The notes under the pieces were generated by a model. It ran no database searches. It saw only the letters and a program-made list of their open reading frames with translations, and had not been told where the DNA came from. This document shows positions 8,380 through 19,251 of a stretch of DNA of 64,000 bases, piece by piece. Origin of the DNA: Streptomyces tubercidicus. GTDB taxonomy: Bacteria > Actinomycetota > Actinomycetes > Streptomycetales > Streptomycetaceae. The position numbers were made by a program, and so were the translations under genes. The stretch is from the NCBI RefSeq assembly GCF_027497495.1, contig NZ_CP114205.1, positions 1,736,001 to 1,800,000 of the forward strand, read 5' to 3'. Position 1 is the first letter of the stretch. Every line of letters starts with the position of its first letter.

Positions 8380-8691
8380 CGAAGGGGCTCCGTACGGCGC
8401 GGCGGCCGAGACGCTCTGTTGCCGGACGGTCTGGTGTCGGAGGGTCTGGTGCCGAACGCCGCCCCCGCCGTTGGCGCTGCTGCCATCGCTGCCCCTCTCC
8501 CCGTCGGCCGTTCCCGGCCGCCGTCATCGTCGTGACGGCCGACACCCCCGTCAAGGTCCCCGGCCGATTCCACACCGGGGCCCACACCGGGGCCCGCGTC
8601 GGCACATCGGCTCACGGCCCGGGATGCCGTCCGGTGCGCCGCGGCCGACCTGCGACACTGGGCGCTTCCATGCACCGCAGGAGGCACCCCG
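8380..8691. other. Divergent intergenic region between the ABC operon and the kinase
   Basis: About 310 bp with no gene I can support. It must hold the promoter of the minus-strand transporter operon and that of the plus-strand kinase gene. A strong AGGAGG lies just before the kinase ATG. I see no obvious LacI-type palindrome. Confidence 0.4.
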
Positions 8692-9582
8692 ATGACCGAA
8701 CCGAGCCCCGCCGCCTTCACGGAGGCGCGCGCCCGGGACGTGCTGGCCGCGGCCGGGCACCCCGAGGCGGCCGCTGACGCCGCGCTGCTCTCGCTCGGCG
8801 AGAACGCCGTCTTCGCGCTCGGCGACAACGGACCCGTCGTACGGGTGGGCCGCAGCGCCGAACTCCTGGAGCGGGCCGAGCGGGAGCTGCGCGTGGCGCA
8901 GTGGCTGGCGGCCGAGGGCGTACCGGCCGTACGGGCCGCGGAGTCCGTGGCGACGTTGGTGGACGGACATCCCGTCACCTACTGGCGGCGGCTGCCGGAG
9001 GCCGTCCGCCCCGCCGGGCCGGGCGATCTCGCCGCGCTGCTGAAGCTCGTGCACGCGCTGCCGGAGCCGCCGTTCGCACTCCCCCGGCGTGAACTGCTCG
9101 GCGGGGTCGAGCGCTGGCTGCGGCTGGCCGGCGAGGCCGTGTCGGCGTCGGACGCGGAGTATCTGCGCGGGCGGCGGGACGCCTTCGCGGCGGCCGCCAC
9201 GGCCCTGGAGCCGCATCTGCCGCGCGGCCCCATCCACGGCGACGCGCTGGCCCGCAATGTGCATGTCGGGCCCGACGGACCCGTGCTGGTCGACCTGGAA
9301 ACCTTCTCCTCCGATCTGCGGGAACACGATCTGGTCGTGATGGCGCTCAGCCGGGACCGCTACGGGCTGTCCCCCGAGTCCTACGACGCCTTTGTGTCCG
9401 TCTACGGCTGGGACGTACGGGACTGGGAGGGCTGCGCCGTGCTGCGCGGGTCGCGGGAGACGGCGAGCTGCGCCTGGGTGTCCCAGCACGCGCCCGGAAA
9501 CCCGGCGGCGCTCAAGGAGTTCCGGCGCCGGATCGCCTCACTGCGCGACAAGGACGCGACGGTGCGGTGGTATCCCTTCTGA
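8692..9582 (+). CDS. Aminoglycoside-phosphotransferase (APH)-fold kinase
   Basis: 296 residues. The APH signature is present: the catalytic loop IHGDALARNVHV (HGDxxxxN) near residue 183 and the metal-binding LVDLETFS about 17 residues later (D-x-E in place of the usual DxD). The N-lobe has no clear Brenner lysine (PVVRVGRS). The fold phosphorylates small hydroxylated molecules, including antibiotics, sugars and choline. Nothing nearby indicates the substrate, and a resistance role should not be assumed. An AGGAGG ribosome site supports the ATG. Confidence 0.8.
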   Translation: MTEPSPAAFTEARARDVLAAAGHPEAAADAALLSLGENAVFALGDNGPVVRVGRSAELLERAERELRVAQWLAAEGVPAVRAAESVATLVDGHPVTYWRRLPEAVRPAGPGDLAALLKLVHALPEPPFALPRRELLGGVERWLRLAGEAVSASDAEYLRGRRDAFAAAATALEPHLPRGPIHGDALARNVHVGPDGPVLVDLETFSSDLREHDLVVMALSRDRYGLSPESYDAFVSVYGWDVRDWEGCAVLRGSRETASCAWVSQHAPGNPAALKEFRRRIASLRDKDATVRWYPF

Positions 9583-9603
9583 GCGGGGCGGCCTGACAAC
9601 GGG

Positions 9604-9621
9604 CCGGGCCTCTCGGCCCGG
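9604..9621. terminator. Bidirectional terminator hairpin
   Basis: A 7-bp stem, CCGGGCC/GGCCCGG, around a TCTC loop in the 69-bp gap between two convergent genes. Confidence 0.55.
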
Positions 9622-9651
9622 GCCTCGCAGCCGGAGCGGGGCCGGTAGCGC

Positions 9652-10371
9652 TCAGACCTCGGCCTGGTACGGGATCAGCGGCCAGGCCGGCTCGACTATC
9701 GCCCGAGGGTCACCGGAGCGCCGCAAATACGCCTGGAACGACGCGGCTTGTTCGGCGGCCGCCTGCTCCTGGAGGTCGTGCAGCGCGCGGGGCGACGGGA
9801 TGGCGACGGCCGGGTACTTCTCCCCGATGCGCCGGGCGACCCCGGCGGCGGCCGCCGCATCTGCGCCCGCCTCGTGTGCGCCGTCCAGCCGGACCCCGTA
9901 ATGACCGCAGAGCGCCTGGAGGGCACGCTTCCCCTTGCGGTAGCGGTCCACATGCTTGTCCAGGACGAGCGGGTCGATGACCGGGGCCGGGGCGTGTCCG
10001 AGGCGTTCGGTCAGCGTCGGCAGGCCATGGCGTCGGCACTCGCGGTCCAGCAGCGAGAGGTCATAGCGCGCGTTCATCACCACCAGCGGGATCTCCGTGC
10101 GCAGCGCCTCGGCCAGCGCCTCGGTGATCTCCGCTATGGCGGTCGCCGGCGGACGCCCGTGCTCTTGGACATATGCCGTCGAAATGCCGTGAATGGCCGC
10201 TGCCTCGTCGGGAATCGGCACGCCCGGATCGATCAGCCATGTCCGCTTTGCGGCCGGACGTCCGTCCCCCTCCAGACGGAGCAGGGCCGCGGTGACGATG
10301 CGGTCCTGCTCGATGTCGGTGCCTGTGGTCTCCAGGTCGAAGCTGACCAACAGCTTCTGATGCCAGCTCAT
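9652..10371 (-). CDS. DEDD-type 3'-5' exonuclease (DNA polymerase III epsilon-like)
   Basis: 239 residues from the ATG at 10371; the upstream in-frame extension has no coding character. ExoI (VSFDLETTGTD), ExoII (VVMNARYDLSLLDRE) and the ExoIII region (LDGAHEAGADAAAAAGVARR) follow the RNase T/epsilon family. In this family two metal ions held by Asp, Glu, Asp, Asp cleave DNA or RNA from the 3' end. Stand-alone proteins of this kind are common in actinobacteria and act in DNA repair or RNA trimming; the exact role is unknown. Confidence 0.9.
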   Translation of the reverse strand: MSWHQKLLVSFDLETTGTDIEQDRIVTAALLRLEGDGRPAAKRTWLIDPGVPIPDEAAAIHGISTAYVQEHGRPPATAIAEITEALAEALRTEIPLVVMNARYDLSLLDRECRRHGLPTLTERLGHAPAPVIDPLVLDKHVDRYRKGKRALQALCGHYGVRLDGAHEAGADAAAAAGVARRIGEKYPAVAIPSPRALHDLQEQAAAEQAASFQAYLRRSGDPRAIVEPAWPLIPYQAEV

Positions 10372-10515
10372 GCGGCTACCTCGCTTCGCCCGGCCTCGCA
10401 CGCGCTCATGCGGCCTCCTTCGGTGGTACTTCCCCCGTTGCTCGCCCACTCTCGCACGCACCACTGACAATCGACCGGCGGCCTGTCGCGGCGGGGATCC
10501 CAGAGTCCGCGCCCG

Positions 10516-10566
10516 GCCCGTCCGGCCCGTCCGGCCCCGTCCGGCCCCGTCCGGCCCGTCCGCCCC
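10516..10566. repeat. CCGTCCGGC short tandem repeat
   Basis: Five or so imperfect 9-10-bp copies of CCCGTCCGG just upstream of the SDR gene. They lie in the SDR leader region and may be slippage products; no function is evident. Confidence 0.6.
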
Positions 10567-10579
10567 TAGGCTGACCGCC

Positions 10580-11383
10580 ATGGACCTACGGCTGGCAGGA
10601 CACGGCGCGCTGGTGACGGGCAGCAGTTCGGGCATCGGGGCCACGATCGCCGAGACGCTGGCGGACGAGGGGTGTGCGGTCCTCGTCCACGGGCGGAACG
10701 CGGGGGCCGCGGCGGCCGTCGCCGAGCAGGTCGCGGCCCGTGGTGTACGGGCCGAAGTGGTGCTCGGCGATCTGACGGAACCGGGCATCGCCGAGCAGGT
10801 CGCGCTCACCGCACGGGACTTCGGGGCCCGCATCCTCGTCAACAACGCAGGTCCCTTCGCCGAGCACGACTGGGAGACCTCCCGGCCCTCCGACTGGCGG
10901 GCCGCCTTCGAGGGGAACGTCCTGCCGACGGTGCGGGTCAGCCAGACGCTGCTGCCGTCGCTGCGCGCGCACGGCTGGGGCCGGGTGATCACCATCGGCA
11001 GCCGGGCGGTACGGACCCCGCTGCCCCACATGGCGGCCTACTCCGCGGCCAAGGCCGCCGTGGTGAACATGACCACCAGCCTGGCCCGGCACCTCGCCGG
11101 GACCGGGGTCACCGCGAACTGTGTGAGCCCGGGGGTGATCGCCACCCCGTCCATGTACCGGATGTTCGAGGAGCGGTCGGCCGAGGGCGACAGCGACCGG
11201 GGTGCACCGGAGGGCGGGCCGGACGAAGCGGACCTCGTCGCGGAGTACGCGCCGAATCCGAGCGGGCGGCTGGGGCGCCCGTCGGACATCGCGGCCGCGG
11301 TCGCCTACCTGGCGAGCCCGCTCGCCGACTACGTCAACGGAATCGAGCTGCGGGTCGACGGGGGCATCACGGGGACGCCGTAA
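10580..11383 (+). CDS. Short-chain dehydrogenase/reductase
   Basis: 267 residues from the ATG at 10580. Classical SDR: the NAD(P) motif TGSSSGIGA at about residue 15, NNAG near 88, catalytic Ser in TIGSRAV, and the YSAAK Tyr-Lys pair near 155-159. The C-terminal IELRVDGGITGTP is the usual closing strand. A basic patch (VHGRN) after the second strand suggests NADPH. The substrate is unknown; the gene appears monocistronic. Confidence 0.9.
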   Translation: MDLRLAGHGALVTGSSSGIGATIAETLADEGCAVLVHGRNAGAAAAVAEQVAARGVRAEVVLGDLTEPGIAEQVALTARDFGARILVNNAGPFAEHDWETSRPSDWRAAFEGNVLPTVRVSQTLLPSLRAHGWGRVITIGSRAVRTPLPHMAAYSAAKAAVVNMTTSLARHLAGTGVTANCVSPGVIATPSMYRMFEERSAEGDSDRGAPEGGPDEADLVAEYAPNPSGRLGRPSDIAAAVAYLASPLADYVNGIELRVDGGITGTP

Positions 11384-11427
11384 CACGGGAGGCCGTGGCC
11401 CGTGGGACGCCGCAGCCAGGGGACCGC

Positions 11428-11462
11428 GTAACCCGGAGACGCCGTAACCCGGAGACGCCGTA
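11428..11462. repeat. 16-bp direct repeat after the SDR gene
   Basis: Two perfect copies of GTAACCCGGAGACGCC in tandem, followed by the start of a third. The unit resembles the last codons and stop region of the SDR gene (GGGACGCCGTAACACGGGAG at 11374 onward), so it may derive from it by slippage. Confidence 0.6.
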
Positions 11463-11507
11463 GCTCCTGGCCCGCCCGTCCCACCCGCCCCGCCCATCAC
11501 TTCCGAT

Positions 11508-12758
11508 TCAGGAAACCGGCCGCGAATCCGCCCACATGCTCTCGAATTCCTCCCGGTAGGTCTCGAAGAGGCCGTGATCGCCGTCGCGGGTCTCCCGGGC
11601 GTCCTGGCGGACGACCTCCCGGCCGCCGCCGCGGAGGACGAGGACGGGGGACTCCATCCCGCGGCTCTTGCGGAGGTAGGGCTGGATCACGGCCACGCCG
11701 TCGGGGCCGTCGCCGTCGACCAGGTAGGCGGTGAAGCGCGGGGTCTCGTCGAAGACCTGGATCTCGAAGGCGCCGGGGTCGCGCAGCCGGGCCCGGACCC
11801 GCCGCATATGGAGGATGTTCATCTCGATGGAGCGGCTCATCTCGCCCTTCTTCAGCCCGATTTCGCGCTCCCGGCGGCGGACCGCACTGCTGGCCGGGTT
11901 GAGGAAGAGCAGCCGGACGCGGCAGCCGGATTCGGCGAGCCGGACCAGGCGGCGGCCCGAGTAGTTCTGGACCAGGAGGTTGAGGCCGATACCCACGGCG
12001 TCGAGGCGGCGGGCGTCGCCGAAGAGGTCCTCGGCAGGAAGCTGGCGCTGGAGGCGTACCCGGTCGGAGTGCACGCCGATGACATCGGCGTAGCGGTCGC
12101 CTACCAGGTCCTCCACCGCGTCGATGGGCAGCCGTCCGGAGATACGGGTGCCGACGCCGGAGCCGAGTATGTCCAGGAGGCGGGCGGAGGCGCGCTCGGC
12201 CTGGGCGAGCACCGTCTCGGACAGCGCGCGGTTGCGGGAGACGATGTTGCGGGCGACCTCCAGTTCGTCGAGGGCCAGCTCGACATCGCGGCGGTCGTCG
12301 AAGTACGGCTCGAAGCAGGGCCAGTGCTGGACCATCAGTTCGCGGAGTTGCGGAAGGGTCAGAAAGCTGACGATGTTGTCGTCGGCGGGGTCCAGGAGGT
12401 AGCCCTTGCGGCGGCTGACCTCGCGGACGGCGACCGCGCGCTGCACCCACTCCTGGCCGGCGGGACCGGCCGCGGCGATGACCCATTCGTCGCCGTGCAC
12501 CGGCTCGTAGATGGGCCGCAGGACGGCGGCGACGACGGCCCGCAGCCGTTGCTCGACGAGATTCAGCCAGATGTAGGCACGGCCGGCCCGGCGGGCGCGG
12601 GTGCGCACCTCGCTCCAGGCGTCGGCGCCCCAGTCCAGCTCCGCCCCGATCTCCAGCGGTCGTGCCAGGGACACCGCGCCGGGCGGTGCGTCGACGGAGC
12701 CGCCTTCATGGCCCTCATGACTCTCGTCACCAGGGGGCAACTCCAGCCCGCCGCTCAC
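11508..12758 (-). CDS. SAV2148-type HEPN protein with a PLD/DUF5919-like C-terminal half
   Basis: 416 residues from the GTG at 12758, preceded by GGAAGG; the longer ATG frame adds a poor N-terminus. I recognise the Streptomyces family opening SGGLELPPGDE and WLNLVEQRLRAVV. The helical first half holds candidate HEPN motifs: R139-ELMVQ-H145 (R-x5-H) and ARNIVSRNR, which looks like RNxxxH with His replaced. The second half (LVRLAESGCRVRLLFLNP, RSIEMNILHMRRV, FEIQVFDETPRFTAYLVD) resembles phospholipase D-like signalling domains. HEPN proteins are often RNases of stress or defence systems. No partner nucleotidyltransferase is nearby, so its role is open. Confidence 0.85.
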   Translation of the reverse strand: MSGGLELPPGDESHEGHEGGSVDAPPGAVSLARPLEIGAELDWGADAWSEVRTRARRAGRAYIWLNLVEQRLRAVVAAVLRPIYEPVHGDEWVIAAAGPAGQEWVQRAVAVREVSRRKGYLLDPADDNIVSFLTLPQLRELMVQHWPCFEPYFDDRRDVELALDELEVARNIVSRNRALSETVLAQAERASARLLDILGSGVGTRISGRLPIDAVEDLVGDRYADVIGVHSDRVRLQRQLPAEDLFGDARRLDAVGIGLNLLVQNYSGRRLVRLAESGCRVRLLFLNPASSAVRRREREIGLKKGEMSRSIEMNILHMRRVRARLRDPGAFEIQVFDETPRFTAYLVDGDGPDGVAVIQPYLRKSRGMESPVLVLRGGGREVVRQDARETRDGDHGLFETYREEFESMWADSRPVS

Positions 12759-12858
12759 CTGCCACCGCCTTCCGAACCCCCGTGCCAACGATCAAGGCAG
12801 ACTACTGCGGTGCGGGAGGCGGTGCAGCAGGATGGATCGAGTCGGTTACCAACTCCCC

Positions 12859-13300
12859 TTATCCATAGTGCCCGTTGTGCCTGGACAGCGGGGGCGGAGT
12901 GAGCGGATTCATAGCCGTGACACCGCGTGGGACCAGCTGGAAGCCCTGCCAGTACATGGGCATCGGCTCCTGGTCCTCATCCCTGGCGATGTGGTGAAAC
13001 CCGATGTTGACCCACGTTGACCCACGCGATGGGGTGTTTCAGCGGCTGTCCGTTGACCCAGGTGTCGACGGCCAGTACCGGCCCGGTCGCCACAATTGGC
13101 CAGGTTGCTGCTGGCGAACTGCTCACATTTGTTGTACTCGGTGCAATAAACGTCATGTGTGGTGTAACGGCGCCCGGCGTATGTGCTGGTCGGGCCGGGG
13201 GCGATCTCGTAGGAGCACGGGGGCCGTCCGTGTTGCCGGTCGTCAGGGCGGCCACGGCGAGCAGCAGCGGTGCTCCCCGCAGTCGCCGGGGGCCCCGGAC
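12859..13300 (-). pseudogene. Frameshifted gene for a small Cys-containing secreted protein
   Basis: On the minus strand a signal-like segment (APLLLAVAALTTGNTDG) leads, after a one-base loss near 13220, into CSYEIAPGPTSTYAGRRYTT and YCTEYNKCEQFASSNLANCG. After a one-base gain near 13090 the frame continues as AVDTWVNGQPLKHPIAWVN. A perfect 10-bp tandem duplication (GTTGACCCAC at 13006-13015 and 13016-13025) then breaks it again. Removing one copy restores IGFHHIARDEDQEPMPMYW, then a C-terminus ending at TAA 12859. Third-position GC in the middle segment is about 80 per cent in the chosen frame and about 50 per cent in the competing one. The start is unclear. I do not recognise the family. 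Confidence 0.65.
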
Positions 13301-13384
13301 GTCCGCGGGAAGATTTCGACCGTTCCGCGGATGTGTGTCGTGGAGTCGCCGCGGCGCCCGGCGAGAAAGTGGAAGAGTCTACCC

Positions 13385-15595
<2,211 letters not shown>

Positions 15596-15735
15596 GCGCG
15601 GTGGGCGGCCGCGCGCCCCATGGGCCGGGCATACGAAGGTCCCCGCCCCCGGGGCCCACTCCGTCGGAGGAATCAACGGCACCCATGCGGGAGGGAGATG
15701 ACAGAACGGGCCGTCAGCAGGGTACGGATGTTCCC

Positions 15736-18195
15736 ATGACGCAGCCCCTGAGTCCGTCGCCGACCGCCACCTACCGGCTGCAGCTCCAGCCGGACTTCCC
15801 GTTCGCCGCCGCCAAGCGGGCCGTTCCGCATCTGGCCGCGCTCGGCGTCTCCCATCTGCACCTCTCTCCGGTGCTGGAGGCGGTGCCGGGCTCCACCCAC
15901 GGCTACGACGTGGTCGACCACACGGCGGTACGGGCCGAGCTGGGCGGCGAGCCGGGGCTGCGGGCGCTGGCCGCCGCGGCCCGCTCGCACGGCCTGGGGC
16001 TGGTCGTCGACCTGGTGCCGAACCATATGGCGGTGCCGGAGCCGCTGTCGCTGAACGGGCCGCTGTGGCAGGTGCTGCGCGACGGCCCGGCGTCCCCGTA
16101 CGCGCGCTGGTTCGACATCGACTGGGGCGCCGGGCACGGCGGACGGCTGCTGCTGCCGGTGCTCGGCGGCAGGATCGGCGAGGAGATGCGGCACTTCCGC
16201 GTCGAGGGCGAGGTGCTGCGCTATCACGGGCATGCCTTTCCGCTGCGCCCCGGGACGGAGACGCTGCCGCCGGACCGCCTCCTGGACGCCCAGTGGTACC
16301 GCCTCGCCTGGTGGCGGCTGGCCCGCAGCGAGCTGAACTACCGCCGCTTCTTCACCATTTCGGAGCTGATCGGGGTGCGCGTCGAGGACCCCGCGGTGTT
16401 CGAGGCGACGCATGGCACGGTGCTGCGGCTGATCCGTGAGGGCGTCATCGACGGGCTGCGCATCGACCACCCGGACGGTCTGGTGGACCCCGGCGGCTAT
16501 CTGGCCCGGCTGCACGAGCGGACCGGCGGCCGCTGGACGGTGGTGGAGAAGATCCTCACCCGTGACGAGCGGCTCCCGGACAGCTGGGCCTGTGCGGGCA
16601 CCACCGGCTATGACGCGCTGCGGCACATCGACGGACTGTTCGTCTGCCCGCAGGGCGCCGCGCGGCTGTTCTCCCACTACCGGGACTTCGCCACCCCGCT
16701 CGCCGACGAGGGCGGCGACTGGGAGGAGACGGTGCGCCGGGCCGCGTACGAGGTCATCACCCACGATCTGGCCACGGAAGTGGAGCGGCTGGTGCGGACC
16801 GCGGCGCGGATCAGCGCCCGAGCCCCCGAGCCGGGCGACCATGCGACCTGGGCGCTGCGCCACGCCCTCCGTGAGCTGCTGGTGCGGCTGCCGGTCTACC
16901 GTCCCTATGCCGCGGATCCGGCGCGGGCCGGACAGGACGCGGTCATGCTGGACGCGGCGGCGGCGCAGGCGCGTACCGCCTTCCGGGTGCCCGAGGAGGC
17001 GCGGGCGGTGGATCTGATCCGCGATCTGGCGCTCGGCCGGCTGACCGACCCGCCGGACCGGGACGGCGCGGACTGCGCCGACTTCACCGCGCGGTTCGCC
17101 CAGACCGCCTCCGCGCTGCACGCCAAATCCGTGGAGGACACCGCCTTCTACCGCTATCCGGTGCTGCTGTCGGCCTGCGAGGTCGGCGGCGATCCGGGGG
17201 AGCCGGCGCTCACCCCGGAGGCGTTCCACGCATACTGCGCCAGGCTCCAGCGGGACCGCCCGCTGGCCGGCACGGTGCTGTCCACCCACGACACCAAGCG
17301 CAGCGCCGATGTACGGGCGCGGATCGCGGTGCTGTCGGAGTGCCCCGACCGGTGGCGGGATGTGCTCGGGGCGATGGCCGACGACGCGGTGTGCGGCCGC
17401 ACGGCGAGCGCGCTGGACGGTATCGGCCCGGCGGACCCGATGGTGTCGTGGCTGGCCTGGCAGACCGCGTTCGGCCTGGGTGCGGCCGGTGACGGCGAAG
17501 CGGCGGAGCGGGTGGCGCCCGCGGTGCTCAAGGCGGCGCGGGAGGCCGGGCTGCGCACCTCGTGGACGGAGCGGAACGCGGGCTACGAGGAGGCCGTCGA
17601 GGAGTTCATCCGTAACGGGCCCTGCGGTCCCACGGCCGCCCCGCTCGCCGCGCTGGACGGGGAACTCGCCCCGTTCATCCGCGCGAATGTGCTGGGCTCG
17701 ACGCTGTTGCAGCTCACCATGCCGGGCGTCCCCGACCTCTATCAGGGCACCGAACTCGACTATGCCGCGCTGGTCGACCCGGACAACCGGCGTCCGGCCC
17801 GCTTCCGCCCCGAGCTGCTCACCGCGCTGGACGCCGGGAACCCGCCGCGCGACCTGTCCGGCGAGAAGCTCCGGCTGACCGCCGCGGCGCTGCGGCTGCG
17901 GCGCGACCATCCGCGGTGGTTCGGAGCCGACGCGTCATACGAGCCGGTGTACGGGGAGGGCCCGGCGGCCGAGCACTGTGTGGCGTTCTGCCGCAGCGGG
18001 CGGGTGCTGACGGTGGTGACCCGGCTGGCGCTGCGGCTGGAGGAGACCGGAGGCTGGTGGGACACCCTGCTGCGGCTCCCGCCGGACGGCACCTGGCGCG
18101 AGCGGCTGACCGGGCGCGAGCTGCCGGGCGGCGCAGTGGTGGGGCTGAGCGAGCTGCTGGCGGAGTCGCCGGTGGCGCTGCTCGTCCGCGAGTGA
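15736..18195 (+). CDS. treY: Maltooligosyl trehalose synthase TreY
   Basis: 819 residues from the ATG at 15736. An alternative ATG at 15685 adds 17 residues and has GGAGG further upstream. Typical TreY start TATYRLQLQPDFPF, VSHLHLSPVLEAVPGSTHGY and the GH13 residues Asp in GLRIDHPDGL (about 244) and Glu in WTVVEKIL (about 270). LSTHDTKRSADVRAR and the late LPGVPDLYQGTEL block are also present. The enzyme isomerises the reducing-end alpha-1,4 bond of maltodextrins to the alpha,alpha-1,1 bond. TreZ (21474) then releases trehalose. It lies 140 bp after glgX on the same strand and is probably co-expressed. Confidence 0.95.
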   Translation: MTQPLSPSPTATYRLQLQPDFPFAAAKRAVPHLAALGVSHLHLSPVLEAVPGSTHGYDVVDHTAVRAELGGEPGLRALAAAARSHGLGLVVDLVPNHMAVPEPLSLNGPLWQVLRDGPASPYARWFDIDWGAGHGGRLLLPVLGGRIGEEMRHFRVEGEVLRYHGHAFPLRPGTETLPPDRLLDAQWYRLAWWRLARSELNYRRFFTISELIGVRVEDPAVFEATHGTVLRLIREGVIDGLRIDHPDGLVDPGGYLARLHERTGGRWTVVEKILTRDERLPDSWACAGTTGYDALRHIDGLFVCPQGAARLFSHYRDFATPLADEGGDWEETVRRAAYEVITHDLATEVERLVRTAARISARAPEPGDHATWALRHALRELLVRLPVYRPYAADPARAGQDAVMLDAAAAQARTAFRVPEEARAVDLIRDLALGRLTDPPDRDGADCADFTARFAQTASALHAKSVEDTAFYRYPVLLSACEVGGDPGEPALTPEAFHAYCARLQRDRPLAGTVLSTHDTKRSADVRARIAVLSECPDRWRDVLGAMADDAVCGRTASALDGIGPADPMVSWLAWQTAFGLGAAGDGEAAERVAPAVLKAAREAGLRTSWTERNAGYEEAVEEFIRNGPCGPTAAPLAALDGELAPFIRANVLGSTLLQLTMPGVPDLYQGTELDYAALVDPDNRRPARFRPELLTALDAGNPPRDLSGEKLRLTAAALRLRRDHPRWFGADASYEPVYGEGPAAEHCVAFCRSGRVLTVVTRLALRLEETGGWWDTLLRLPPDGTWRERLTGRELPGGAVVGLSELLAESPVALLVRE

Positions 18196-18202
18196 CGGAC
18201 CG

Positions 18203-19099
18203 TCAGTTCTGGATGTCCAGGCTCCGCTCCGCGCTCCCCGCCGTGCGCAGCAGCTCCGTGAACTCCGCGGCCGCGCCGGTCGGTTCGACCCGGGAGAAGA
18301 TGGTGATGTCGCGCTGCCAGGGCGGATCGGTGGGCACGGCCGCACAGTCGACGCCGCGGAGTTCATGGGCGGCCGTCAGCAGCACCCCGACGCCCGCCGC
18401 CGCCATCCGGACGGCCGTGGAGCTGTGCTGGGTGCGCACGGCGGTGCGCGGGGTGAAGCCGGCCCGTTCGCACTCCCGGTCCAGCCAGCGCCGCCCCTCG
18501 ACCACCGGTTCCAGGCTGCACCGCACCCACGGGCGGTCCGCCAGCTCCATGAGGCGGACCGACTCCCGGGCAGCGAGCGGGTCACCGTGCGGGACGACCA
18601 GCACCATCCGCTCCTGCCCCACGACGGTGACCGGCCCCGGCCAGTCCTCGGGGCGCGGCCCGAGCGCGAGGTCGGCGACACCGCGGGCCATCTGCTCCTC
18701 CAACTCCCCCGTCGTGGCGTACTCATGGAGCACCAGTCGGACCCCCGGACGCCTACGGGCCCAGCGTGCGCAGACCTCCGGGAGCACCCCGACCGCCTGG
18801 GCGTGCACCGTCGCGAGATGGAGTTCGCCGCTCTCCGCACCGCCCGCCGCGAGGGCGGCGCGACGGGCCTGCCGGGCGCTGCGGACGGCGAGTTGGGCGT
18901 GCGGGAAGTAGGCCCGGCCCATCGCGGTCAGCCGCACCCCGCGCGTCAGCCGCTCCAGCAGCGGGCCGCCGACCGTCCGCTCCAGCGCCTTGATCTGGTG
19001 CGAGAGCGCGGACTGGGTGACATGCAGTGCCTCGGCGGCGCGAGTGAAGGACTCCTGCTCCACGACCGCGACGAGGTACTCCATCTGCCGCAGACTCAT
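18203..19099 (-). CDS. LysR-family transcriptional regulator
   Basis: 298 residues from the ATG at 19099, which has GGGAGGGG upstream; the longer frame to 19180 is unlikely. The N-terminal winged helix is canonical (MSLRQMEYLVAVVEQESFTR, ALHVTQSALSHQIKALER). The effector domain follows (GELHLATVHAQAVGVLP and MVLVVPHGDPLA). It is divergent from the dihydrolipoamide dehydrogenase gene, so it probably controls that gene and itself through the palindrome at 19179-19193. It ends 7 bp from the convergent treY stop. Confidence 0.92.
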   Translation of the reverse strand: MSLRQMEYLVAVVEQESFTRAAEALHVTQSALSHQIKALERTVGGPLLERLTRGVRLTAMGRAYFPHAQLAVRSARQARRAALAAGGAESGELHLATVHAQAVGVLPEVCARWARRRPGVRLVLHEYATTGELEEQMARGVADLALGPRPEDWPGPVTVVGQERMVLVVPHGDPLAARESVRLMELADRPWVRCSLEPVVEGRRWLDRECERAGFTPRTAVRTQHSSTAVRMAAAGVGVLLTAAHELRGVDCAAVPTDPPWQRDITIFSRVEPTGAAAEFTELLRTAGSAERSLDIQN

Positions 19100-19178
19100 G
19101 CCCGCCCCTCCCGGTGCGCTCGGCCCCTCATGACGCGCCATACGGGAGCCCCACCCCATGTGGGGCCCATGAAGGCTC

Positions 19179-19193
19179 ATGAAGATTCTTCAT
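19179..19193. promoter_or_regulatory. Candidate LysR operator palindrome
   Basis: ATGAAGATTCTTCAT is a perfect 15-bp palindrome with the T-N11-A character of LysR sites, in the 152-bp gap between lysR and the divergent flavoprotein gene. A second small inverted repeat, CCCCA-TG-TGGGG, lies at 19154-19165. Confidence 0.6.
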
Positions 19194-19251
19194 CACCTCC
19201 ATGGAAACATTGCCTTGGACTCATCACCGCAGGTGGGCGGAGTCTAATCGC

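Noticed and set aside
8692..9582. Aminoglycoside resistance gene
   Set aside because: Only the general APH fold is present; no similarity to known resistance enzymes can be asserted and the Brenner Lys is unclear.
10372..11031. N-terminal extension of the exonuclease frame
   Set aside because: The extension is antisense to the SDR gene and has no similarity; the ATG at 10371 starts exactly at the nuclease domain.
15673..17910. 745-codon minus-strand frame opposite treY
   Set aside because: GC-skew shadow; no recognisable domain, while treY has all GH13 landmarks.
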